Made by a program: the position numbers and the translations under genes. Shown in pieces: positions 1 through 11,500 of a stretch of DNA of 21,788 nt. Below the pieces are notes generated by a model. The model was not told the origin of the DNA, ran no database searches, and worked only from the letters and a program-made list of their open reading frames with translations. Location: positions 1-21,788 of the forward strand of contig ATSW01073490.1 in NCBI GenBank assembly GCA_000444245.1, in the 5' to 3' direction. The DNA is from Botryllus schlosseri (taxonomy: Eukaryota > Chordata > Ascidiacea > Stolidobranchia > Styelidae). Position 1 is the stretch's first letter, and each line of letters opens with the position of its first letter.

Positions 1-240
1 GATCAGTTATTAATGTACTTATGGTTACTAGGTTATCTTGAATCAAGTGAATCGTTGGTTGTGAAAGAAAATTTTCAAATCATTCCATTGCATAAATTAG
101 TTTTTTTCTTCTGAATTTCCAGTTGGAATCGGATTAGGATAGGACATGGACTTGAATATGAAAAAGTTATGGATTAGGTTTTGGATTTGGATTTGAAGCT
201 TCGGATTTGGATTGGATTAGGACATAGAAATTTCAAATCC
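1..240. repeat. Low-complexity GGATT/TTGGAT-rich DNA
   Basis: From about 125 to 240 the sequence is a degenerate string of GGATTAGGA, TTGGATTTGGA and similar units. Positions 1-124 show no exon, including none resembling gene B exon 4 on the minus strand. Confidence 0.5.
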
Positions 241-255
241 GCTCATCTCTGCTAC

Positions 256-690
256 AGGGTGTGGACCCAACACAAACAAATGGTACGGCTCACTGAGAGA
301 GGGTTACGTCATTCTCTCCATTTGACAAGGGAAATTTATTGCACCATTGAGACAGGCTTGCCGAGTGAGAGATTGGATAAAAATCGGAATCAATCAAAAG
401 CTACCGTAGTACTTATAAAATTTATTCTGCTCGTGACCCTGGAACCCCCCTAAAATCTGTGTCGAGCGTTGCGTTGTGCTGGTATTTGGCATAGTGACGT
501 AGCTCAGGAGCAAGTTAGCAGTGTTCTCCCGATGAGAGACGAGTTAAACCCGTTCACGGCACGCCAAACGCCCCGCTGTGACTGAGTATCTAAGTGGCTT
601 GTGAACGGGTCGTCGGAATCTAGGCCATGAATGTACTTTGATTAATAAAGATATGTGCTGATGTGAAACCTTTACTGCTCGCCGATAGAA
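256..690 (+). mobile_element. Possible solo LTR (family not determined)
   Basis: The stretch begins near TGTGGACCC, has a TATA-like CTTATAAAAT about 413-422, a hairpin (ACCCGTTCAC at about 548 pairing with GTGAACGGGT near 600) and an AATAAA at about 643-650, an order that fits an LTR with U3, R and U5. No primer-binding site, polypurine tract or coding part is seen, so at most a solo LTR remains. Ends and target duplication are not certain. It lies in the expected last intron of gene A. Age cannot be judged from one copy. Confidence 0.25.
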
Positions 691-752
691 GTAACCGGGA
701 ATTAGCCTACTTAGCCTTGTAAGTATTGCAATAATTTAGAAAATGTGCATAC

Positions 753-3411
753 AAGGAATTCCAAGGACGTTGGCTTCATTTTCGGAGATGTCGTCAGCAA
801 AATATGGCTCTTCAGTGGGTTCCGTGATGACTTGAGAGTGAGAGCATTCGTCGAGGAGATATATTTGAGGAAGGTTTGACTCGATCCCAAGCATGGCATT
901 CACGGATGCTAATTGTACGAAGGTGAGAGCTTCAGTAAATTCTGAAAATAAATGTTCAAAATATGGTTAGGTGTTTTATATTCGCGCATTTACGTTCGAT
1001 TCGCCCGAATTATATTTACACATAACTATATGTTCTCAGTTTTATTAGAGAGTGCTTATAGTCAGAGGGGCATATGCCAGGGTTGACATACCTACCTCAT
1101 AATAAGAGAATAATAATTGTCTACCAATCTACCATACAAAACTTTTTCATCAAGAAATACTACGCCTATACATAAAACAATCAGACAAGATTCGAACAAT
1201 ATATATCTGTCTCCATACACGAACTTACCCATAGGACCCCTGACTCTGGCAGTCCGCATTCTATGGTACAGATCGCTAGTTTTCCCGTTCCATATTTTTT
1301 GATCTGAGATTTCTTCAACGAAGGTGGCGGGAGTGTCATCGCCGAGATCTGTGGTTATAAACCATCAAAACTCTGTAAATATGAAGTCTAGCATATGCCT
1401 GCTAATTAGGGATGAACACTGACTCGGGTACTCGAATCTGAATCGAGTATTAATTTTAATCATTCAAGTCACGTAGCAAAAACCGAGTTTTTCGAGTACT
1501 GGAATTATACGCTTCTCGACACTAAAAGCTATTTTATCGACGAGAATTAAGGTTTCGATACTATTTTCCACTGTGGAAGCCTCGAAACCTTGTTGATTGG
1601 CCGTATCGCAGCATACGAAACATAGTACAGAGTTACGAACGTTACTGGAAATAACACATTTCCGAACTCATGATACTCCCACAACATTGACACAAAGTGA
1701 ATTGAGATCGGTAGGGTCAAAATATTACCAAAGTATCTTTACAGGCAATACATTCTTTGTGGTGGCATAAAAGGGACATATTTGAACCTTGACATTTTAT
1801 AAACTGGTATTACGTCATAATGAGTGATACTCGAATACTCGACTCGAAGCACGGTGCGTGATTCAGAATCCAATCACTCAGGTACTCGATTTCGCTCAGC
1901 ACAGACATGCCACTCCTGGGATTTTCCACCCAGATCAGGTTTTTTTAGCATCACCTGGGTTTCTGGGTTTTTGTCCTTGAAATCTGTTTTTTTCGACATT
2001 ATGATCGTCAGGTCAGTTTTACGATCGAAAATTAATTGTTAGGTTAGTAAGATCATAATATTGTGAAATGCACGCACTTTTATTCGTCATTATCGATGCA
2101 TTTCGCTGTTATTGTACCGACATAGTAACGGGAGACTGTTTCACTACTAAAATGAGAGGCCTCGGCGTGATGTAACGGTGCTTCATTGCATGATAACATC
2201 CGGGTTGAAGAAAGTCATGCTTATAGGGAAACTCATTGCAGTCATTGGAAACGTTGTTTATAATTTAAAACGATTTATGACTTGAATGCTAGTATCATTC
2301 CAACAAATTCGTCGTGTAACGATAAATAACATGTTACCTCATGGTATGCACATGACATATGGATATAGACCAGGCGATAATTCTTCTCTGATTCCATTTA
2401 GTTCACATTAACACAGAGACACCCCCAGCAAGCTATTCAGTGGCTATAGTTGGTCATCAGCACATTGACTACACCCTGAATTTCATGATTTGGCAGTTAT
2501 GGCAGTTCTTTGTCGACAAACATGGGTCTGTGTCATTATCCCAGATAAACGTGATTGTCCCGGGATCAATTGGCCAGGTCACTGAAAATATACGAAAATC
2601 ACCCACAGAAACAGGGAATGGATGGAATTCTTGCGAAGTTTCTAAGCGCAATGATATAATTAATGCATTACTAAGTATTGAAGCCGCGCACCAGTCGAGA
2701 AGAAAGCGACATATTTTTGTGGGATTTTTCAGTGTTAACCGAGTAAAATGTAGAGTATGAACTGTTGGAAATTCAGTCTCAATGGCTCCTATGACTGTAG
2801 GATGACCGTCGGGTCCCAGTTTCATGGCTATGTAATGTCACTTTAAGTGAAATATAGGATCTGGGTTTTTCTGGGTTTATTTGGCCTCCACATCTGGGTT
2901 TTTCCGAAATATCCCAGTGGCATCCTGCTAATATCCAAGCATTTGCATTGTTGAGATGGTTTTTTCAAATGTACGCCCCTCACGTACAGCAGGATTTTAC
3001 GGCCGTGACCATCCAGTCGTCCAATTTGTCTCATTATAGCAAACATAATAAAATAATACAGATTCGATTTTTGACACCTGTCAGTTATTTGTCCTACCCG
3101 ATCAACATAAGTCTATATCTACAACGTCATGGGCACCAAACACACGTTTGCTATATACACGAAAACATCTCAAGTTTCTGTATAGAGCCTACGGGACAGG
3201 TCATGGTCTCACCAGGATCGACGAATACAGTTTTGAACAGGCGGGATTATGACACTCTGCGGTTAACAGAATTGGTGAAAACATAAATATCGTTTCAATA
3301 TAAAAGGCAATCCATCAGCAGCGACTCACCTGGCTCCGCAAATGAAAGAAAAATCATGCTGCATATCACGAAGTAGAGTTTGTAACCTTTAGATCTCATA
3401 GCAATAGACAT
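753..3411 (-). CDS. Gene A: tandem paralogue of gene B, 3 of 4 exons in window (3' partial)
   Basis: Seen: exons 3411-3330, 1348-1229 and 941-753, all with GT-AG ends and phase-1 junctions, encode 131 residues so far. Exon 1 is a signal peptide (KLYFVICSMIFLSFAEP). Exon 2 carries FVEEISDQKIW, matching YEEISDHKIW of gene B. Exon 3 carries AMLGIESNLPQIYLLDE, matching DMLRIESHLPEIYLVDV, then TEEPYFADD. Exon lengths differ from B by 9, 24 and 18 nt, all multiples of three, so the reading frame has been under selection. An in-frame ATG 12 codons upstream (3447) would add MKLIFFVVLYER; I prefer 3411 because it is conserved in B. Intron 1 holds a composite hAT insertion (1410-2925). The exon 4 counterpart is not found down to position 1 and is expected beyond the left edge, past a possible LTR in intron 3. 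Family unknown; whether A is still functional cannot be told without exon 4. Confidence 0.7.
1410..1901. mobile_element. hAT-type MITE, family 1 (copy 1)
   Basis: It starts TAGGGATGAACACTGACTCGG-like and carries many ACTCGAATC/GAGTACTCG blocks near both ends. It is the reverse complement of the copy at 7607-8121 over nearly its whole length, at roughly 80% identity by eye. No transposase is encoded. Confidence 0.75.
1410..2925. mobile_element. Composite hAT-type insertion in gene A intron 1
   Basis: An 8-bp repeat CTGCTAAT lies at 1402-1409 and again at 2926-2933, the size expected for hAT target duplications. The paralogous intron of gene B has a single CTGCAAAT at this place, with flanking sequence matching on both sides. 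The insert consists of a 492-bp MITE (1410-1901) directly followed by a second hAT-like element (1902-2927). The two ends of the composite belong to different families. Confidence 0.65.
1902..2927. mobile_element. hAT-like element, family 2 (non-autonomous)
   Basis: Left end CAGACATGCCACTCCTGGGA and right end, read inverted, CAGGATGCCACTGGGATATT form imperfect terminal inverted repeats, followed inside by CCCAGAT and CTGGGTTTTT blocks on both sides. It has no target duplication of its own. ORFs of about 106 and 118 codons on opposite strands (2440-2825) show no transposase motif. Confidence 0.6.
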
Positions 3412-3850
3412 GCGCTCATAAAGGACGACGAAAAATATCAACTTCATAAACGCGGCCCAAGACCGTTGGTTATTACATTTTCATATCGCGAAAAGCTGTG
3501 ACGCGTGCTTAGCCTACATCCTCTTCCGCGATACGTAATTTACTCTTGACGAAGCGCAGGATGTAGACCTACGTACTCTACGATTGAGGGCCAAGGCGAT
3601 AACTTATGGTTGAAGCTTCGTAAGCGTACAGCCCACCGTTATACGCATAAAAATCCAGAGGTGTTCTAAGTAGCCCTTGTTGGTACTCAAGCAGAAGTTA
3701 CCGACGCAAACTTAATTACAAGTAGGCTACCTATTTCCAAGTGAGTAAAAAGTAAATAGGCTACTGTAGTTTTGCCTAATGAACGATAACTGTGAAGTAA
3801 AAGTGGTGTAAAATCATAACCACTCGAGTAAGTAGTGTAAGAAAGCGTTT
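3412..3850 (-). promoter_or_regulatory. Duplicated 5' flank of gene A
   Basis: This stretch upstream of the gene A start is conserved with 13454-13890 upstream of gene B, including AAAAGCTGTGACG, CCTACATCCTCTTCCG and CTCTACGATTG blocks. It probably holds the 5' UTR and promoter, but no initiation site can be fixed. A TATATA-like stretch lies near 3876-3882 (minus strand). Confidence 0.4.
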
Positions 3851-4162
3851 AACCTATTAGCGTACTCCCCAAAGGTATATAAGTATATCCTTATCGTCCA
3901 GTCTCCAGTATCCACATTTCTACACCGTGAATCAGTGATTCCCCAACTGTGTTCCGTGGCACAGTGGTGCGCCGCCACAGAATCTCAGGTGCGCCGCTAG
4001 TCTTTTTGGGATTTTGGAAGAACACTGCGCAATATTGAATATTCAGGCATGCAGACAAGTAGATGCGACTAGAAAGCGGTCTAACTCCTACAGCGGGCCG
4101 ATAAATCAACCCATATGACCATTTCCATGAGCCTAGCGTTGCATAGCATTGCCGATGAATAG

Positions 4163-4279
4163 CAGGGCTTTGGACCCGGTGCCGGAGCCCCGGAGTCATG
4201 CATTTACAGCGGAGCCGGAGCTGGAGCCGGATCTCTGCATAAAATTCAAGTGGAACCAAAGCCGGCGCTGGAGCCGGTT
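4163..4279. repeat. GC-rich GGAGCC-type repeat
   Basis: Degenerate GGAGCCGGAGC units stand out against AT-rich surroundings. The first bases CAGGGCTTTGGACCCGG resemble ends of some hAT MITEs, but no second end or target duplication was found. Positions 4280-5046 hold nothing I can support. Confidence 0.4.
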
Positions 4280-5046
4280 GTTTGGAATGTATCTTCGGCT
4301 ATGTATTCCACAATATATAATGCTATTACTTTAATTATAACGGGAATCCTTCACAAAATTAAGAATTGTTGCCTCCTATAGGCACCCCGTTTTCTAACCA
4401 TGTTCAATTGTTCACATAGGCGCCTTGCTGAACATGTCGATTTGGAGGTGAACACGCCGCGAAACACGGTCTCCTCTCTGAATTAGACGAGCAAATGAAC
4501 TTTCTCAATTGTTAGTTATTTAATCGTAGCTCGTAATTCGACAGTGTTATGCCTACTAATTGAAATTGACTCCAGCGCATGATCGTTTACTCTAGTAATG
4601 ATTTGATTTGCAAGCTTCAAAGGAAGATGCATAAGAGCCGGCCACAACGTCACTTTTGTCGAGATGCGAGCTAGTCAATATAAGAATTACATTTGGTGAT
4701 TAGATGAGCGCTTTCCAGTTTGTGATCATCAGTTTTGTGCATTCAAAATTGTCTGCTTGATACACTCGTAATCTATTGGTCACACAATGTCATTTTCGTC
4801 ATGTAGTTCAATTTGTTACTGAATCGCCGTTTTCGCCCAAATTTCGGGATGTCTCCTTTCAAACGCTATCCCGTGATAAATGCAATACATGTTTTTTTTA
4901 TCGTTTGGACTGAAATAAAATGCCGTGTCCGAGATACCCTGATTGGAAACCGACGATATGCGGGCATGTCGGCGACAATGAAACATCGTTTCATTGGATT
5001 ATATGTTTATATAAAAAGCATAGTCATCGCATTAACACGTAAATAG

Positions 5047-6003
5047 TAGGGATGGGATGAACCTCTGAAAGGTTCATGTTCGAGTGAACGCGAACCTTTT
5101 TGAAAGGTTCCGTGTGAACGCGAACATGAACCTCTTGACGTCGCGTGTCGTCATATTGCTAATTCTAAACCTACATTTCAGTGCAGTGATATATATTAAT
5201 GTACACGATACCTAGCGACGACTCGTACCACTTTTTAAACGTCGCAAAATGTATCAACTGCTGGAGCAATCAAATGATATAATAATCCCACAAAATCAAT
5301 ATCTTCCGTCGCTTTGCCAGCAATTTCGACGAGGAATTGTACGGGAATATAAGCTTACGCCTTAAACGGTCTAGGCAAGCCCGAACATTGTATTCCGTGT
5401 CTGAGTGTTGCTACGTTGATATTAAGCAGAGTGTAAAACCGGTTTTACCCCATGCACAAGGTATACAGCAGTAGCCAACACCTCAATCGCAGTGATTTGG
5501 TTTTTATGATGCAATAAACATACGAAATCGAGATGGACCCCGTATACGCTTGCTAGATTTTTTTTACATCACTCAACGATATCAATTTCCTTGATTGGTT
5601 GAATAAGCATCTTCTGCTGACTACCTACAATGTAGTGTATTTCTCTCTTGATGTTGTGAGGTTTCAGGTCAAGCTTACATCAGAAAGTTACTAAATATCC
5701 ACTAACAGAAAGCTGGATATTTCGAGAAAACTTTTGTAACAAAGCAGTTAAAATGTTTGAGATTGTCAAGATTCATGCTCGTTTAGTGTTGATTTTTAAT
5801 GCTGCCAGCGCCGTGCCTAGAGTCGCCCGAATGAAAACGCATTTAGTTTCAACCAAAGATGTTATAATGACGTGAAAATTGTAATATATGAAAAAGGTTC
5901 ACAGTGCAGAACCTATCAAGGTTCGTTTGTGAACGTGAACCGCTAAATTTCCGAGGTTCACACACAGAACGCGAACGTGAACCTCACGCTCACACAATCC
6001 CTA
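5047..6003. mobile_element. hAT-type MITE, family 3
   Basis: The ends are TAGGGATGGGATGAACCT and its inverse-like ...CACACAATCCCTA. Subterminal AGGTTC/GAACCT blocks occur in both orientations near each end. Flanking octamers GTAAATAG (5039-5046) and CTGAATAG (6004-6011) agree at 6 of 8 positions. It is 957 bp long with no coding capacity. Confidence 0.75.
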
Positions 6004-6219
6004 CTGAATAGATTTGTTACGATTCGTTCTTGTAAGTTTGCCACGAGCGGTATATAATTTTTTTAGTGTGCTACAACAAGCCCATGCAGAAAGTTTGGGA
6101 GCCACTGCCATAATTGGATAAAACCTGTTTCATAATTAAGTTTAGATATGAGCCATCCTGTGATAGCGCAATTCACCGTAAACAGCTCAGAATTTATAAT
6201 AATTCGTAATATTCTAATG

Positions 6220-7022
6220 CGGGGTTGGGCAACCTGCGACCGTGGACCGGTAATTAAATTATAGCATGTATTTGGTGGCCCTCGACGTGAAAATACAATT
6301 TACGAATTGACTCCAGCATTTTTGAGAGAATAATTAATCTTTGAGATATTTCATTAATCTTGAAATTTTCTTCATCCTGACCACGATTCAATGCGACTTC
6401 ATTTTTTGATTTCAATTTAGTAGCGTCCTGTGCAATCTAAGACCCAGAGTACAGATGCGACCGGCGGAGGAGAATTATGCACCCGATATAGAAATAGCAA
6501 CATGGAATCGTGCATTCCTCACGAAAAAAATTAATTTGTTTCTGGTAGGTTTGGGAGATTCCAATATCTTACCACTATACCGACAATCCTGACTGGAGAT
6601 CAAGAAATAACAGCACGCAACTAAGTGAATAATAACAATTGGTCCACCCGAATATGCATCATCATTTATAATTTGGCCTATATTTTCGAAAACACTCCCT
6701 CCAACCACTGTACCGGTGAATCTGATCACATAGGCTGAGAAAGAATAAAGATTTGGTTAACTCTACTAAATTCTTGCTTCGCGCGACCATAACCACTCTC
6801 GGTCGCTATTCGTTACATGACCACCAGCTATTTCCATGCGTATAGTAAGACGATATGAAAAAGTAGATTAGTCCGAAGTTCACCGGAAATGGACATTGTC
6901 AGTCTAACATGAATATTTGGTGTCTAATTGGTTCATTGCGACTATGTCCAGGAATGCAGCCGTAGGCTACATAAGTATAATTGAAATGCGGCCGTGAATA
7001 GCAAATAAGTTGGCCAACCCTG
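6220..7022. mobile_element. hAT-type MITE, family 4
   Basis: Left end CGGGGTTGGGCAACCTGCGA and right end ...TTGGCCAACCCTG are imperfect inverted repeats. Flanks TTCTAATG (6212-6219) and TTCTAATT (7023-7030) agree at 7 of 8. It is 803 bp; the ORF at 6475-6729 (minus) shows no transposase features. Confidence 0.75.
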
Positions 7023-7030
7023 TTCTAATT

Positions 7031-7606
7031 CTATTGTCTCACTGCTTTCAAAGATATATAATATATAATATTAATGTCAACACATCATCTAAACCCCTCA
7101 AAATCACCAAGGAATGTTAAATTCGAATTCGTTACGTATACTTACAGCGCAAGGAAACAATAAGCAGGTGAAGCACAAATAAATTGACTTCACTCTTTGT
7201 TGGCTAACAATCCGGCAATCGCAGAGCAGGGATGCAATGCGCTTTTGACTTGCAAACCGATGTCGCAGTAAGAATCGTGTAGCTGCGACAGCCAACATGT
7301 AGTGCAGAGCAAATTTAATTCCTTACTGGTGTAGCTGTTATGTATTTTCCATTCACACCTGCCTTCTATTGTCGCTATGTATAGTATCTTCTTACGTATG
7401 TAAAGAATGCTAATGTGATGAAGAAAGAAGGCGCTAGCTGAATCGGCTAGCATTCTGGGTTTGCATTCTACATTTGTGTATCTGATATTAAAATAAGTTA
7501 AAGCCTCGCAGACCACGAGTCCCCACTGCACGTCACTGTAAAATACTTCCAGGGTCCGGTTTCATACCGCGTTCAGTCTGTTTGCTTGTCACTGGTGCGT
7601 TACAAC
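7031..7606. other. Intergenic, no gene found
   Basis: Two overlapping minus-strand ORFs (64 and 113 codons) lie here in different frames. Neither has recognisable motifs, splice partners or support from the duplicated unit. Confidence 0.5.
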
Positions 7607-8121
7607 TAGGGCTGGGCAAAATCGAGTACCTGAGTGATTCGATTCTGAATCACGTATTATGCTTCGAGTCGAGTCGAGTATTCGAGTATCACTCATTATG
7701 ACATCATAACAGAATGGAAGATGTCAATGCTCAAATATGTACCTTTCTGGCAACCCGAAAGAATATAATGCCTGATATCCATCACATTAAAGATACTTTG
7801 GTATTTTTTCGACCGTACGGATTTCATCGCACTTTTTGGCAATGTAGTGGGATGGTCAGGACTTCGGAAATCTGTTATTTCCAACAACGTTCATAGCTTT
7901 GTACCATATGTTTCATATGCTGCAATACGCCCAAGTATGTTTCAAGGCTTGCCCAGTCGATAATAGTACCGAAACTATAATTCTCGTCTATAAATAACTT
8001 TCAGTGGCGAGCAGCGTATAATTTCAGTACTCGAAAAAATCGCATTTTACTACTCGATTCGAATCATTAAAAATATCACTCGATTCAGATCCGAGTACTC
8101 GAATCCTTATGCCCGCCCATA
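7607..8121. mobile_element. hAT-type MITE, family 1 (copy 2, inverted)
   Basis: It begins TAGGGCTGGGCAAAATCGAG and ends TATGCCCGCCCATA, good hAT termini. The interior matches 1410-1901 in reverse orientation. Flanks GTTACAAC and GTTGCACG agree at 5 of 8. It retains the full right end that copy 1 has partly lost. Confidence 0.8.
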
Positions 8122-8420
8122 GTTGCACGACATAGTTCGTTCTATATTTCGAGCAAAACGCGGATTATTTTTAAAACCAAAAGTGAACCACTACTACATG
8201 GCGAAACTTCAAAAGTCCCCCTAGTCAAAGTTTCACTACAGTATGTCGCACGGTACCTATAAACCACCTACTTGTAGATTCTATATTCCACAGTCATTTC
8301 CGAGGGCGAATACTTATTCGACGCACACCTACACTGATTTCGCAACCCAACATAAAATGTACAATGGCGAAGTGGGAGTGTAAAACCGGATGATCAAGTT
8401 CGAAATTGGCATCGAGCTAC

Positions 8421-8426
8421 TTTATT
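8421..8426 (-). terminator. Polyadenylation signal of gene B
   Basis: AATAAA on the minus strand lies about 104 nt past the gene B stop codon, a fitting 3' UTR length. The 8122-8420 stretch further on holds no gene I can see. Confidence 0.5.
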
Positions 8427-8529
8427 AAAATATATCAGGCGATATCCACACAGGCCTACTCAAAATAAACATGCACGCCAGTGTAGATTTGGAACTATCC
8501 ACACCATATTGATCTCCCGGGTCTTCTGC

Positions 8530-11500
8530 TCACACGGCGACAGAGGTAGGACCGGATTCGCCAACGAGTATGGTACCCCAATATGAAGGATTGGCAAGTG
8601 TGGTTTTCATGACATACAGCTTTACCGGCACTGTTACATGGAAATATATTTAGTTATTAACATGAATAAGCTGCAAATTCTATTCAACTCTAGGTAGAAC
8701 TTTGTGTAACGTAAAATATGTGCAATATATTCAAGTTAAATTCTTGAATAGGAGATTGGAGTTGGATTACCGTACCGAATCGTTATTAGTTACTACTTTT
8801 CGTATCGCTTTTCTTGTTAATCAATTAATCACTCCAGAGCATATTTCAGCTTTCCCGCGTTAGATTAAATTTAGAATTGTATATAGCTACACAGTTTTTC
8901 CGTACAAGATTCGAATTAGAAATATTGAATATGCAAATGCTTGGAAATCGAATAAAATTCGGAATTAGAAAGAAATACAACAAACATCAAGTTCATTTCA
9001 TATCAAATCAGAATTCCTTCTCGTGAACATGAGGATGGCAAATCTCTGTGCACTGAACTTGGCTCATTTTGGTCTATATATACAATTCTCGTGTAGGATT
9101 TCAGAAAAACCGGAAATTATATTACAATAGGAGAATATGGAAACAATTCACAGATTATATTACAATATTTTTACCGACTTCGATCTAATGAGTATAATTT
9201 GACAACTATAGAGTTTTCCTAGTCTGAATAGGCAACGCATAAGGCTGGCAGACCGAAGTGACAGGGTATTAAGGCTTGTAAGTATTGGAACAATTTAGGA
9301 AATGTAGATATCCTACCATTCACTCCAGCCACTCTGCCTCCGTCCCAGAAGCTTTCATGAGCAAAGTGCGGCTTCTCAGTCGTTTCCGCGGGGACTGGAG
9401 GGCCTACGTCGACGAGATATATCTCAGGAAGATGTGACTCGATTCGAAGCATGTCATTCATACATGCTAATCGTGCCTCAGCGAATCCTGCCAAGTTGAA
9501 AATATGGAGAGTGTTTTACGTTCGCGAATTTACGTTTAAATCGCGTGACTTCTATTTCCACAGAACTACCCACTCAATGTTATTGCTGAGCGCAGAATTT
9601 GTTTCGAGTACTGAGATACTTCGTTCTTTTGCCACCAAAAGCAAATTTATCAGCAGTAATAATAGGTCCAATGATATTTGCACTGAGGAATCCTTTACAT
9701 CAGTGGTTCTTAACCTTGCCACCAGCGCCCCCAAAGGGGCGCTGGCGATTTTGAAGGGGGCGAAAATGCTCTGGGGGCGCTGAAGAAAATTGCCTTCGCA
9801 GTAGATGATGTGGTAGTAGGACACATCCTTAAGGAGTATTCAGAACAAATGAACGTCACAGAAAACATGTCAAATCCCGACATTTTTGGTCGCGCTACGC
9901 GGCGATGTTTGCTACATATGCTTTCGTGAATGTACTGGGGTAATATAATTCATATAAAACAAATTGCGCGTACTTTAAGATCGCCAATTTTTCCCTTATT
10001 TAAAACACTGCCGCCACGCTTGCTAGGGTTATTTTCAACAAAATGTTTCGAATTAGGTATCCACAACGCACAGCGTGTGAAAATCGAAGAAGGAGGCACT
10101 ACATATCACTTTTGATTGAGAGTGAGAGCTCCCAGTACATAACATAAGTTTTGAAGCTTTGTGCACGAAATGAATAACTAGATATACTTGTATTTGAGAG
10201 CTACAAAATTAAACCGTCAGAATATTTCTTCATCATATCATAAAGGATGATACTATCTCGTGTTGTGGTTCACAACCTCACATGAACGTTATACAATATG
10301 AGTTGATTTGTTCGGAATACATTCATGTTAAAATTAATGACTGGGTTCAGTACTAAATTCAATGTGAGCAGGTATATGCATCCGATTCTCAGTTGACTTA
10401 CTTATAGTTACACAAAGCAATAAGACAATATCCGAACGACAGGATATATGAAACCGTACCCGATTGTTGTTTTAACAACCTCGATTAGACCCTGAATATA
10501 CCAATTATTACATATTATTATATGGTTTATTATAGTCGAATGGTCCCCGAGCGCGACTTAAGCGCGAAATATTTCCAATACCCAAGTTCGTCAAAAAGAT
10601 CGTCAGCGAGAAAACCTTAGCCGAAGAGGATTGCCCTTATATTGAGCGTAAACTTCGATGTATATAAGTCTAATAGTCCATATGTGGTTAAATCGCTCGT
10701 GCCGAATTATCATGTCGTCGCAATCTGCACCCCACAGGACAAATAACATCGATCACAAAAATTATATGCCGATGACGAAATACCAATTTTGAATCGTGAG
10801 CTAACTTTAGTTCAATACGTTTATTCGTTTCAATATCTTTTGACTATATCGCGGACAAGAGGTAACAAAATAACATGTAACGATTTAATTGTACCAACGG
10901 GCATGCCCGAATATGTTCAAATATTAATTACGTGGCATTCATTTTCCTATGCAACAACTCACTCAGCGCTACTGGTAAATCTGATTTATAGTGTCATATA
11001 TATATGCATTATGCAATTACAACCTATTTTATTCATGCATTATAGAAAACTTTGGCTCCAGGGCGAACAGGCCACATAAACTTAGCTGACCATCGGAATC
11101 ACGCGACGGGGTTCTTGGGGGCGAAGCCCACACAAGTTTGGTCTATCACGCTATGGGTGACCAGGATAATCATTTGTTTAGAGGGGCTGACGAAGTGCTG
11201 TTACGGCCCTCCCATCACCCATTGTCTTTATTACAGTCCTTACAATATGAGGTGGGGGCGCCGGAGCACGATATTTTTTTAAAGGGGGCGCTGGAGGAAA
11301 AAGGGCTAAGAACCACTGCTTTACATCTTCCCTATGTTTAATTCTACTATGACCTCAAACTGAAGGATACTCGAATACTTGACCCGACTCAAAATACGAA
11401 ATAGTAAATACAGTCAACTCTGCCTAATTCGGACACCGGATAACCCGGACAACCGGTTTATTCGGTCAAAATGCTCGGGAACGGAAGAAAAGTTGAAATT

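Larger units (their letters stand above)
660..3850. repeat. Left copy of a tandem segmental duplication (gene A unit)
   Basis: The stretch matches about 9250-13890 in the same orientation once transposon insertions are removed. Matching blocks include the DNA just inside the exon 3 donor (711-760 against 9268-9320), the intron 1 start (3300-3330 against 13325-13362), an intron block around GGCC-GTGACC (2935-3060 against 13025-13140), and the 5' flank (3460-3600 against 13530-13650, and about 3785-3835 against 13830-13880). Beyond roughly 3850 similarity is lost. Confidence 0.8.
3933..6107. mobile_element. Candidate hAT element interrupted by a younger MITE
   Basis: The left end CAGTGATTCCCCAACTGTGTT and right end (inverted) CAGTGGCTCCCAAACTTTCT are typical hAT termini. 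Flanking octamers CCGTGAAT and CCATAATT agree at 5 of 8 positions. The interior shows no recognisable transposase and contains the MITE at 5047-6003. The two ends could instead be separate fragments of two elements. Confidence 0.35.

Noticed and set aside
2440-2825. Overlapping ORFs of 106 and 118 codons on opposite strands
   Set aside because: They are inside the family-2 hAT element, with no transposase or other motif; opposite-strand overlap suggests chance open frames.
9451-9824. ORFs of 110 (plus) and 90 (minus) codons
   Set aside because: They span the gene B intron, the MITE copy and the left end of the nested hAT, so they mix unrelated sequences.
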